From the NCBI GenBank assembly GCA_905192625.1, contig CAJJLI010000175.1:1-5716 (forward strand): a stretch of 5,716 nt of DNA, read 5' to 3'. Below the pieces are notes generated by a model. It made no database searches. It had not been told where the DNA came from and saw only the letters and a list, made by a program, of their open reading frames with translations. Every line of letters starts with the position of its first letter. Position 1 is the stretch's first letter. Below, in pieces: positions 1 through 5,716 of the stretch. Source of the stretch: an uncultured Clostridium sp. GTDB taxonomy: Bacteria > Bacillota > Clostridia > Lachnospirales > Lachnospiraceae. Both the position numbers and the translations under genes were made by a program.

Positions 1-932
1 AAGCGGTTGGTGTTTATGTTCCAGGTGGAAAAGCAGCATATCCTTCCTCAGTATTAATGAATGTAATTCCCGCTAAGGTTGCAGGTGTAACAAGAATTGC
101 TATGACAACACCGCCTTTAGAAGATGGAACAATTTACGAAGGAACACTTGTAGCAGCCCATGAAGCAGGTGTTACAGAGATCTATAAAGTGGGTGGCGCG
201 CAGGCGATTGCAGCGCTAGCGCATGGGACTGGGAGTATAAAAAAAGTTGATAAAATTGTAGGACCAGGTAATATCTATGTTGCACTTGCTAAAAAAGCTG
301 TATATGGTCATGTGAGCATCGATTCCATTGCAGGGCCAAGTGAAATATTAGTTCTCGCGGATGAAACAGCAAATCCTAAATTTGTTGCAGCAGATTTATT
401 ATCACAAGCAGAACATGACGAACTGGCATCCGCTATATTGGTTACGACAAGTAGAGAACTAGCAAAACAAGTAAATGAAGAAATTGAAGGTTTTATAGAA
501 ATATTATCGCGCAAAGAGATTTTAACTAAATCCATTGAAAATTACGGGTACATATTGATTGCGAAAGATATGGAAGAAGCCATTGATATAGCCAATGAGA
601 TTGCATCAGAACATCTTGAAATTGTAACGAAAGATGCTTTCCATGTAATGACAAAAATTAAGAACGCAGGTGCGATTTTTATAGGAGAATATTCTTCAGA
701 ACCTTTGGGGGATTATTTTGCTGGGCCAAACCACGTTCTTCCAACCAACGGAACAGCGAAATTCTTCTCCCCGTTGAGTGTGGATGATTTCATTAAGAAA
801 TCAAGCATAATTTCTTATTCTAAAGAAGCATTGGAGCCTGTTTATAAAGATATCGTTAAGTTTGCAACTGCAGAGGGCTTGACAGCGCATGCAAATTCTA
901 TCGCTGTTCGCTTTGAAGAAAATACGAAGTAG
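1..932 (+). CDS. hisD: Histidinol dehydrogenase, 5'-truncated by the window edge
   Basis: HisD carries out the last two steps of histidine synthesis, the NAD-dependent oxidation of L-histidinol through histidinal to histidine, in the cytoplasm. The frame is open from base 3, and 309 residues are visible of a family length near 430, so about 120 N-terminal residues lie outside the window. The visible part starts in the conserved GVYVPGG segment. Counting from the Met at base 57, the expected zinc ligands are all present: Gln117 and His120 in LLSQAEH, Asp219 in LGDYFAG and His278 in LTAHAN. The catalytic Glu185-His186 pair sits in SEHLE, and the NVGGAQA-like stretch is KVGGAQA. Nothing suggests damage. 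The gene ends in TAG followed directly by an in-frame TAA, and hisB starts 26 bases later, as expected for one operon. Confidence 0.97.
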   Translation, partial: AVGVYVPGGKAAYPSSVLMNVIPAKVAGVTRIAMTTPPLEDGTIYEGTLVAAHEAGVTEIYKVGGAQAIAALAHGTGSIKKVDKIVGPGNIYVALAKKAVYGHVSIDSIAGPSEILVLADETANPKFVAADLLSQAEHDELASAILVTTSRELAKQVNEEIEGFIEILSRKEILTKSIENYGYILIAKDMEEAIDIANEIASEHLEIVTKDAFHVMTKIKNAGAIFIGEYSSEPLGDYFAGPNHVLPTNGTAKFFSPLSVDDFIKKSSIISYSKEALEPVYKDIVKFATAEGLTAHANSIAVRFEENTK

Positions 933-949
933 TAAACGCCATAGAACCT

Positions 950-954
950 GGAGG
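950..954 (+). promoter_or_regulatory. Ribosome binding site of hisB
   Basis: GGAGG lies 4 bases before the ATG at 959. The spacing is slightly short, but the site is strong and fixes the hisB start. Confidence 0.8.
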
Positions 955-958
955 AATC

Positions 959-1555
959 ATGAGTAGAATTGCAACAATCACAAGAAAAACGGAAGAAACA
1001 GATATAACACTTGAGTTAAACCTCGATGGTAGTGGTCATGGCGAGGTTAGTACTGGGATTGGATTTTTTGATCATATGTTAAAAAGTTTTGCAAAGCATG
1101 GTTTTTTTGATCTTAAACTATTAGCCGTGGGGGATTTATTCGTAGATTCACATCACACCGTAGAGGATGTCGGTATCGTACTTGGTCAAGGGATTAAAAA
1201 AGCACTGGCTCAAAAAGAAGGAATCAAACGATACGGCTCGTTCTTATTGCCGATGGATGAGACTCTTGTATTATGTGCAATCGACTTATCAGGAAGACCT
1301 TATTTGAACTATCAAGTGGATTTAACCTGCGAGCGAATCGGAACTATGGAAGCAGAGTTAGTGAAAGAATTTTTCTATGCAATTTCTTATAGTGCTGGAA
1401 TGAATTTGCATATCAAGCACATGGATGGAAGTAACAATCATCATATTGTAGAGGCAATGTTTAAAGCGTTTGCAAAAGCACTGGATGTAGCATCGAGTTA
1501 TGATGAAAGGATTCAAGGAGTACTTTCAACCAAGGGAACGATTTCGGATGAGTAA
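959..1555 (+). CDS. hisB: Imidazoleglycerol-phosphate dehydratase
   Basis: HisB dehydrates imidazole glycerol phosphate to imidazole acetol phosphate, using bound manganese. The protein is 198 residues, the normal length of the single-function enzyme; there is no fused histidinol-phosphatase domain as in enterobacteria. The metal-binding motifs of both sequence repeats are seen: FFDHML with His39, DSHHTVED with His65, His66 and Glu69, and NNHHIVEAMFKAF with His161, His162 and Glu165. The C-terminal STKG motif (190-193) is also present. The start is supported by GGAGG just upstream and by the usual N-terminal pattern RIATITRKTEET. The gene stops with TAA 19 bases before hisA. The usual Firmicute order would put hisH here, and it is absent. 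Confidence 0.97.
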   Translation: MSRIATITRKTEETDITLELNLDGSGHGEVSTGIGFFDHMLKSFAKHGFFDLKLLAVGDLFVDSHHTVEDVGIVLGQGIKKALAQKEGIKRYGSFLLPMDETLVLCAIDLSGRPYLNYQVDLTCERIGTMEAELVKEFFYAISYSAGMNLHIKHMDGSNNHHIVEAMFKAFAKALDVASSYDERIQGVLSTKGTISDE

Positions 1556-1561
1556 CAACAA

Positions 1562-1569
1562 AAGGAGGT
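1562..1569 (+). promoter_or_regulatory. Strong ribosome binding site of hisA
   Basis: AAGGAGGT lies 5 bases before the hisA ATG at 1575. It is a near-perfect match to the anti-Shine-Dalgarno sequence, so translation initiation of hisA is intact even though its frame is interrupted later. Confidence 0.85.
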
Positions 1570-1574
1570 AAGGG

Positions 1575-2294
1575 ATGAAACTATATCCAGCAATTGATAT
1601 CAAAAATGGGCAGTGCGTTCGATTAAAGCAAGGACAATTCGAAGATATTTTAGTATACTCTAACTCACCAGTTGGAGTTGCAAAAAAATGGGAAGATAGT
1701 GGGGCAAGCTTCATTCATTTGGTAGATTTAGATGGTGCTTTGGTAGGTCACTCTGTAAACGATGATGTGATTCGTGAAATTGCATCTACAGTAAAGATAC
1801 CAATACAAGTAGGGGGCGGAATTAGGACCATAAAGGATATAGAACATAAATTAAACCTAGGTGTGACGAGAGTTATTCTTGGAACCAAAGCAGTGGAGAA
1901 TCCGATGTTTATAAAAGAAGTGATTCATTGTTTTGGGGCGGATAAAATCGTAATTGGAATTGATGCAAAAAGTGGAATGGTTGCGATACAAGGCTGGGAA
2001 AAATTAAGTAATTATAATGCAGTCTAGCTGGCGATTGAAATGAAGGAATTTGGAGTGGAAACGATTATCTATACAGATATTTCAAAAGATGGAATGCTGC
2101 AAGGACCAAACATAGAGCATACAAAGGAAATGGTAGAATCAACTGGCCTTAATATAATAGCATCTGGAGGAGTATCCTCAATGATGGATTTAGAAGCGCT
2201 TAATAATATTAATGTTGAAGGTGCAGTAATTGGCAAGGCTTTGTATGAGAATCATATTGATCTAAAACAGGCAGTGTCAATCTATGAGAATTAG
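1575..2294 (+). pseudogene. hisA: ProFAR isomerase (HisA), full length but interrupted by an in-frame TAG at codon 151
   Basis: HisA is a TIM-barrel enzyme that isomerises ProFAR to PRFAR, the fourth step of histidine synthesis. Reading through the TAG at 2025-2027 gives 239 codons, the normal HisA length, with the same frame on both sides. The upstream piece has 150 residues: the N-terminal catalytic Asp8 in PAIDIKNG, the phosphate-binding VGGGIRT at 79-85, Asp130 in GIDAKSG, and GW at 140-141. The downstream piece carries YTDISKDGMLQGPN with Asp168 and the second phosphate site ASGGVSS. All key residues therefore survive, but on separate sides of the stop. Homologues usually have an acidic residue followed by LA at this point, so the ancestral codon was probably GAG (inference). 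A restart at ATG 2040 would give 84 residues but has no clear ribosome binding site. It could be a recent nonsense mutation, a sequencing error or a read-through site; the sequence alone cannot decide. Confidence 0.9.
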
Positions 2295-2345
2295 TCAATA
2301 GATAATAAGAAGACGATGATTGCCAGAAAATGATTAGGCAGGTGG

Positions 2346-2350
2346 AGGAA
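2346..2350 (+). promoter_or_regulatory. Ribosome binding site of hisIE
   Basis: The region 2341-2350 reads GGTGGAGGAA, with GGAGG at 2344-2348, 7 bases before the ATG at 2356. It supports the long start that includes the HisF-like domain and shows that this domain is translated as part of the protein. The 61 bases between hisA and hisIE hold nothing else recognisable. Confidence 0.75.
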
Positions 2351-2355
2351 ATATT

Positions 2356-3633
2356 ATGACTTTTAAAAAAATAATACCCCATATCAATGCGGAAAATGAA
2401 AGAAATGAAAGTGTAATAAAAAGAGCAATTGCCTATGAAAGAAGTGGTGCAGACGAACTTTTTATATATAATTATACGATTTTAGAAGCAGAGCGGGAAG
2501 AGTTTATTCAAACAATGAAAACACTAGTAAAAACGGTTGATATTCCAGTGCTGATTGGATGCTTTGTGAATCGTTTTGAAGATATTAAAAAAGCCTTTTA
2601 TACTGGTGCAACAAAAGTCGTTGTTCCGTATGCTAAAATAAAAGATGATATCGTAATAAAAGAAGCGGTGGATCGTTTTGGAACAGATAATATTGTTGTG
2701 GAATTTGACGTAAGTCCAGAAAAAAATGATGGTATACTATCTTCAGATTCTCTTGTGGATAAGATGCTTTCCTATGGAGTTACTAAAATATTGTTAAAGC
2801 ATGTCAACTTAACAAAAAGTAATATGGATAAAATAGATAACATGGGATTTGATGTCTTTATTCGTGACAGTTTATTAAGAAATGATATGGAAACATTATT
2901 ATCAATGAATCATGTCGTTGGAGTTTCTACGGATTTATATGAAGCTAAAAATATAATGAAGATTAAACATGTTTTAAAAGCATCAGGTATATCAACGGAC
3001 ACATTTGAAAGTAGCATTCCATTTTCTGAATTTAAGAAAGATGCGAATGGTTTGGTGCCAGTCATAGTGCAGGATTACAAAACAAATGAAGTTCTAATGC
3101 TTGCGTATATGGATGAACTGGCTTATAATACTACTATAGAAACAGGTAAAATGACATATCATTCAAGAAGTCGCAATGAACTTTGGATAAAAGGTGAAAC
3201 AAGTGGACATCATCAGTATGTAAGAAGTTTGCAGTTGGATTGCGATAAGGATACAATTTTAGCAAAGGTTTTACAAGTGGGAGCAGCTTGCCATACCGGA
3301 AACAAAACTTGTTTTTATCGCGACTTAGTTCGTAAGGAATATGATGAAACAAATCCTTTGACGGTGTTTGAGGATGTATATAAAACAATTGCAGATCGTT
3401 TTACAAACCCAAAAGAAGGGTCCTATACCAATTACTTGTTTGATAAAGGAATAGATAAAATATTAAAAAAATGCGGTGAAGAGTCAACAGAGATTATAAT
3501 TGCAGCAAAAAATCCAAATGCAGAAGAATTAAAGTATGAAATTGCAGATTATTTGTACCATTTAATGGTATTAATGGTAAACTGTAACGTTGACTGGGAT
3601 GATATTACGACTGAATTATCACATCGCAGATAA
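2356..3633 (+). CDS. hisIE: Fusion of a degenerate HisF-like barrel, phosphoribosyl-AMP cyclohydrolase (HisI) and phosphoribosyl-ATP pyrophosphatase (HisE)
   Basis: The 425-residue protein carries the second and third steps of histidine synthesis. HisE removes pyrophosphate from PR-ATP and HisI opens the ring of PR-AMP. HisI spans about 222-325, with the Mg site DCDKD (Asp295, 297, 299), zinc cysteines Cys296, Cys312 and Cys319 in [10 protein letters not shown], and LWIKGETSG at 276-284. HisE spans about 336-425, with [19 protein letters not shown] (Glu375, 376, 379) and the ADYLYHL motif with Asp398. Both look active. Residues 1-215 align end to end with HisF: KKIIP, GADEL at 31-35, DIP at 62-64, and a C-terminal helix ending HVLKASGI. 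However, the first catalytic Asp is Asn11, the first loop with the usual catalytic Lys is about 12 residues shorter, GGG is GCF at 68-70, and the second GG phosphate loop is missing. This domain is probably not a working cyclase and may have a structural or regulatory role. Confidence 0.95.
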   Translation: MTFKKIIPHINAENERNESVIKRAIAYERSGADELFIYNYTILEAEREEFIQTMKTLVKTVDIPVLIGCFVNRFEDIKKAFYTGATKVVVPYAKIKDDIVIKEAVDRFGTDNIVVEFDVSPEKNDGILSSDSLVDKMLSYGVTKILLKHVNLTKSNMDKIDNMGFDVFIRDSLLRNDMETLLSMNHVVGVSTDLYEAKNIMKIKHVLKASGISTDTFESSIPFSEFKKDANGLVPVIVQDYKTNEVLMLAYMDELAYNTTIETGKMTYHSRSRNELWIKGETSGHHQYVRSLQLDCDKDTILAKVLQVGAACHTGNKTCFYRDLVRKEYDETNPLTVFEDVYKTIADRFTNPKEGSYTNYLFDKGIDKILKKCGEESTEIIIAAKNPNAEELKYEIADYLYHLMVLMVNCNVDWDDITTELSHRR

Positions 3634-3644
3634 TGGAGGAAACA

Positions 3645-3773
3645 ATGGAATTTTTACAAGGACTAGCCGAATATGGTATTAAATATGTAATATTTTTATG
3701 TATAGCAGTTGCAGGAGTTTTGGCAGGCAAATGGATACGTGTTAAAAAGAATGGTAAGAAAGTAGTTGATTAA
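3645..3773 (+). CDS. Small single-pass membrane protein, 42 residues, function unknown
   Basis: I do not recognise a named family. A GGAGGA box at 3635-3640 lies 4 bases before the ATG, and the gene begins 11 bases after the hisIE stop. The protein starts MEFLQGLAEYGIKY, has one hydrophobic segment at about residues 13-28 (VIFLCIAVAGVLAG), and ends in a basic tail (RVKKNGKK). By the positive-inside rule this predicts an outside N-terminus and a cytoplasmic C-terminus. There is no cleavage site of the signal-peptidase type after the segment, and no extracellular domain, so it is likely a membrane-anchored small protein and not a secreted peptide. It ends with TAA 3 bases before birA and in the same frame. 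The strong ribosome binding site, tight packing and clear membrane-protein composition argue that it is a real gene. Confidence 0.75.
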   Translation: MEFLQGLAEYGIKYVIFLCIAVAGVLAGKWIRVKKNGKKVVD

Positions 3774-3776
3774 TGC

Positions 3777-4775
3777 ATGTCTGTGAAAAAAGACGTTCTT
3801 AATTTTTTAGAACAAAATCGTGGAATGTATATATCTGGCGAAGAATTGGCATCAACGCTTTTAGTATCTCGTACAGCAATATGGAAATCAATAAAGCAAT
3901 TAGAAGGCGAAGGGCATAAGATATTTGCAACTCCCAATAAAGGATATTGCCTATTAGAGGAAAATGATGTACTTTCCGAAGAAGGGATACGCCTAAACCT
4001 TGCTAGCGAATATAAAGAAATACCAATACATTTTGAGAAAGAAACGACATCGACCAATCAGATCGCTAAAATATCCGTGACCACTGGCGCAAAACATGGC
4101 AGTGTTTTTTTAGCAGAGAAACAAACCAGTGGAAGAGGACGACTTGGAAGACCGTTTTTATCGATGGATGGATCTGGTATTTATATGAGTGTTATATTGA
4201 AACTTAACGCAAGTGCGTCAGATGCTATCTACATAACTACAGCGGCATCTGTTGCTGTGTACCGGGCAATAAAAAAGGTAACAGACAAGGATGTACAAAT
4301 AAAATGGGTCAATGACTTATATTATGAAGGGAAAAAAGTATGTGGCATTCTTACAGAAGCAGTAACTGATTTAGAAACTGGTATGATTAACAGTATTGTT
4401 TTGGGAATCGGTATAAACTTTAATGTGGAACCTAATAAGGTGCCAAAAGATTTGCAAGATATTGCAGGGGCTCTCTACCATGGTTCAACGAACAATGTAA
4501 CTAGGAATCAGTTGATTGCAGAAATTCTAAATCAAGTATTTCTCTTATGTATGAATACCGATGATAGGAGCTTTATAAAAGAGTATAGAGAGCATTCAAT
4601 GATCTTAGGCTCTGATATATGGGTTATAACAGGAAATCAAAAAGAGAGCGCAAAAGCAATCGATATAGATGATAATGGTGGATTGATCGTTGAATTTATG
4701 GATAAGACTAGAAGGACTCTGAATTCTGGCGAGGTTAGTATACGAAAACGAAATGAAAACAACGAAAGCAAATAA
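3777..4775 (+). CDS. birA: Biotin-protein ligase and likely biotin repressor
   Basis: BirA activates biotin with ATP and attaches it to the lysine of biotin carboxyl carrier domains; forms with an N-terminal DNA-binding domain also repress biotin genes. The 332 residues show both parts. Residues 3-60 form a winged helix-turn-helix (SGEELASTLLVSRTAIWKSI as recognition region, GYCLL as wing). The ligase core has TSTN at 91-94, the biotinyl-AMP loop GRGRLGR at 119-125, KWVNDLYY at 176-183, and KVCGILTE with Lys187 in the place of the catalytic lysine. The small C-terminal domain covers about 275-325. No Shine-Dalgarno sequence is visible before ATG 3777, and the upstream small gene stops 3 bases earlier, so translational coupling is likely. 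There is no better start, since the helix-turn-helix begins at residue 3. No biotin synthesis genes or biotin operator-like palindrome are seen nearby. Confidence 0.95.
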   Translation: MSVKKDVLNFLEQNRGMYISGEELASTLLVSRTAIWKSIKQLEGEGHKIFATPNKGYCLLEENDVLSEEGIRLNLASEYKEIPIHFEKETTSTNQIAKISVTTGAKHGSVFLAEKQTSGRGRLGRPFLSMDGSGIYMSVILKLNASASDAIYITTAASVAVYRAIKKVTDKDVQIKWVNDLYYEGKKVCGILTEAVTDLETGMINSIVLGIGINFNVEPNKVPKDLQDIAGALYHGSTNNVTRNQLIAEILNQVFLLCMNTDDRSFIKEYREHSMILGSDIWVITGNQKESAKAIDIDDNGGLIVEFMDKTRRTLNSGEVSIRKRNENNESK

Positions 4776-4972
4776 AAGCGATTTGTGAGCTGAAGGATAT
4801 TTTTTAATTCTTGATTATTTCCATGTCATAATGTGCATAATAAAAGCATAAATAATAGATAGGTTATAATTATGAATTCACAATCGTGTTTTATCGAAGT
4901 TAGTAAATTATAAAAATTATCAATTCTATTATGCGAAAACATTGATAAACGTTGATACTTGAAAAAATTTAC
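4776..4972 (+). other. Very AT-rich intergenic stretch between birA and the rimP promoter
   Basis: About 200 bases without a credible gene on either strand. A short T run at 4800-4805 follows birA, but no stable stem precedes it, so I do not call a terminator. A pair of short inverted repeats (TTATAATT at 4864-4871 and AATTATAA at 4906-4913) and a direct repeat TTGATA at 4942-4947 and 4952-4957 are present, but at this base composition they may be chance. No GTTAAC-type biotin repressor site was found. Confidence 0.5.
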
Positions 4973-5001
4973 TTGCATTTAAAGATAATGAGTGCTATAC
5001 T
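4973..5001 (+). promoter_or_regulatory. Vegetative extended -10 promoter of the rimP-nusA operon
   Basis: The -35 box TTGCAT (4973-4978) and -10 box TATACT (4996-5001) are separated by exactly 17 bases, and a TG one base upstream of the -10 box (4993-4994) makes an extended -10. Transcription is expected to start near base 5008. This is the best promoter match in the window and separates the rimP operon from the his/birA genes. Confidence 0.8.
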
Positions 5002-5030
5002 AAACCCATGAGATTATATGTAGCCTGATG

Positions 5031-5060
5031 AGAGTGGACGAAAGTCCACTCTTCGTTTTT
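5031..5060 (+). terminator. Terminator-like hairpin inside the rimP leader (possible attenuator)
   Basis: The arms at 5031-5039 and 5044-5052 are perfectly complementary over 9 pairs, capped by a GAAA tetraloop on a C-G pair. After the stem comes TCG and then five T (5056-5060). The run is short and starts three bases late, so termination would be partial at best. The hairpin may simply be a stable structural arm of the leader. Confidence 0.4.
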
Positions 5061-5143
5061 GTAATTTACACAGTAATGTGTATAACAAGCGAAAGGCACG
5101 AAAGTATATAATAGTGATTACAAGGCATTTTTTTGCCAGAATA

Positions 5144-5148
5144 GAGGT
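5144..5148 (+). promoter_or_regulatory. Ribosome binding site of rimP
   Basis: GAGGT lies 3 bases before the ATG at 5152, close to a small GGCA/TGCC hairpin with a six-T loop (5124-5137). The spacing is short and the match modest compared with the his genes. Confidence 0.6.
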
Positions 5149-5151
5149 AAT

Positions 5152-5619
5152 ATGACAAAGAGAGAAGAGTATGAATTAAAAACAGAACAATTAATCATGC
5201 CTTTGATTGAAAAGAACAATTTCGAATTGGTCGATGTTGAGTACGTAAAGGAAGCAGGAAATTGGTTCTTACGTACTTATATTGATAAAGACGGAGGCAT
5301 AACGATTGATGATTGTGCATTGATTAGTAGAGCGCTAAGTGAACTACTAGATAAAAACGACTTTATTCCTGATGCATATATATTAGAAGTAAGCTCTCCT
5401 GGTCTAGGTAGACAGTTAAAAAAGGATAAGCATTTCTCACGCAGTATCGGTGAAAAAATAGAAATAAAATTATATAAAGCATTAAATAAACAAAAAGATT
5501 TTGATGGAATCTTAGTCGATTTTGATGCAGATAAATTAGTGATTGAATTAGAAAATGGTGAAAAATTAGAAATCAATAGAGCCGATATAGCTATGGTACG
5601 CTTAGCATTGGACTTTTAA
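5152..5619 (+). CDS. rimP: Ribosome maturation factor RimP
   Basis: RimP assists late assembly of the 30S ribosomal subunit in the cytoplasm. The 155-residue length is typical. The N-terminal alpha/beta domain has ELVDVEYVKE at 25-34, TYIDKDGGITIDDC at 42-55 and ISRALSELLD at 58-67. The signature YILEVSSPGLGRQLK spans 76-90, where the usual Asp-Arg-Pro is Gly-Arg-Gln, a mild departure. The C-terminal SH3-like part (about 98-152) ends in NRADIAMVRL. The start follows the GAGGT box and matches the usual N-terminus. The gene ends with TAA followed by in-frame TGA, and nusA starts 21 bases later; rimP-nusA is a widely conserved pair. Confidence 0.96.
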   Translation: MTKREEYELKTEQLIMPLIEKNNFELVDVEYVKEAGNWFLRTYIDKDGGITIDDCALISRALSELLDKNDFIPDAYILEVSSPGLGRQLKKDKHFSRSIGEKIEIKLYKALNKQKDFDGILVDFDADKLVIELENGEKLEINRADIAMVRLALDF

Positions 5620-5624
5620 TGAAT

Positions 5625-5629
5625 GGAGG
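5625..5629 (+). promoter_or_regulatory. Ribosome binding site of nusA
   Basis: GGAGG lies 11 bases before ATG 5641, a longer gap than usual. An in-frame TAA at 5632-5634 excludes an earlier start, so the ATG at 5641 is the start. Confidence 0.7.
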
Positions 5630-5640
5630 AATAATTAAAA

Positions 5641-5716
5641 ATGGAAGGGAATAAAGAGTTAATCGAAGCATTGAATCAAATAGAAAAAGAGAAGGATATC
5701 AGTAAGGAGATATTGT
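5641..5716 (+). CDS. nusA: Transcription termination/antitermination factor NusA, N-terminal 25 residues only
   Basis: The visible residues MEGNKELIEALNQIEKEKD and then ISKEIL match the first helix of the NusA N-terminal RNA-polymerase-binding domain, where NKELLEALNQI-REKGISKE is the common pattern. NusA binds RNA polymerase and modulates pausing, intrinsic termination and antitermination. The rest of the gene lies beyond the window. Its place directly after rimP supports the call. Confidence 0.93.
   Translation, partial: MEGNKELIEALNQIEKEKDISKEIL

Larger units (their letters stand above)
5008..5151 (+). ncRNA. Structured 5' leader RNA of rimP, candidate cis-regulatory element
   Basis: The predicted leader is about 144 bases and folds by hand into nested helices. 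The outer helix pairs ATTATAT (5013-5019) with ATATAAT (5106-5112), extendable by two G-U pairs. Inside it GCCT (5023-5026) pairs with AGGC (5094-5097). A hairpin at 5031-5052 has 9 perfect pairs and a GAAA loop. CTTCGTTTTTGT (5051-5062) pairs imperfectly with ACAAGCGAAAG (5085-5095), enclosing TACACA/TGTGTA (5067-5072 with 5077-5082) closed by a GTAA loop. A small hairpin GGCA/TGCC at 5124-5137 lies just before the ribosome binding site. I cannot match it to a riboswitch class I know. Attenuators upstream of rimP-nusA operons are known in enterobacteria, which makes regulation here plausible, but the ligand or protein is unknown. Confidence 0.5.

Noticed and set aside
2025..2027. TAG read as pyrrolysine or as a reassigned sense codon
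   Set aside because: TAG is used as the terminal stop of hisD (backed by TAA) and of hisA itself, and no pyl genes are in the window. Pyrrolysine is not known at this HisA position.
1575..2294. hisA as a natural two-gene half-barrel system
   Set aside because: The natural half-barrel boundary lies near residue 120, not 151, and the downstream piece has no ribosome binding site. A nonsense change is simpler.
2356..3000. HisF-like domain of hisIE replacing the broken HisA
   Set aside because: HisA also needs the N-terminal catalytic aspartate and the phosphate-binding glycines, which this domain lacks.
3134..3388. Minus-strand open frames over hisD, hisA, hisIE, birA and rimP
   Set aside because: They lie opposite well-conserved genes, have no ribosome binding sites and show no recognisable domains.
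4776..4810. Intrinsic terminator after birA
   Set aside because: A T run is present, but no convincing GC-containing stem precedes it.
4864..4913. Inverted repeat TTATAATT/AATTATAA as an operator
   Set aside because: Low-complexity A/T sequence with a 34-base spacer in a very AT-rich region; likely chance, and unlike known biotin repressor sites.
5023..5094. Hammerhead ribozyme (CTGATGAG followed by CGAAA)
   Set aside because: The perfect hairpin after CTGATGA is followed by TTCG instead of GAAA, and no stem III with a cleavage site can be placed after the later CGAAA.
5107..5112. Second promoter with TATAAT in the leader
   Set aside because: No -35 box lies at a suitable distance upstream; the sequence is better explained as the 3' strand of the leader's outer helix.

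Overview
The window is AT-rich DNA with all genes on the + strand. The gene families, the strong GGAGG-type ribosome binding sites and the long HisF-like/HisI/HisE fusion point to a Firmicute of the Clostridia, most likely Lachnospiraceae. The family-level placement is inferred from gene character, not from a search.

Left part (1-3633): the distal end of a histidine biosynthesis operon. It holds the 3' three quarters of hisD, then hisB, hisA and a three-domain hisIE gene, spaced 26, 19 and 61 bases apart, with good ribosome binding sites before hisB, hisA and hisIE. Two things are odd. hisA is full length and well conserved but is cut by one in-frame TAG at codon 151. The hisIE product carries about 215 extra N-terminal residues that align with HisF but have lost its first catalytic aspartate (Asn at position 11), the first active-site loop and the phosphate-binding glycines, so they look like a retired HisF barrel. 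No hisH and no functional hisF lie between hisB and hisIE.

Middle part (3634-4775): a 42-codon gene for a single-pass membrane protein, followed 3 bases later and in the same frame by birA, a biotin-protein ligase with an N-terminal DNA-binding domain. birA has no visible ribosome binding site, so it is probably translated by coupling to the small gene. No terminator is visible between hisIE and birA, so these genes may be the tail of the his transcript.

Right part (4776-5716): a 376-base intergenic region, then rimP and the first 25 codons of nusA, the start of the conserved rimP-nusA-infB-type translation/transcription operon. A very good extended -10 promoter (TTGCAT, 17 bases, TATACT) drives it. 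The predicted transcript has a leader of about 144 bases that can fold into a compact multi-helix RNA with two GNRA-capped hairpins. One of these hairpins, 9 perfect base pairs followed by a U-rich run, resembles a weak terminator. This leader and the pseudo-HisF domain are the best candidates for under-described biology here. The hisA stop is the most important item to verify.
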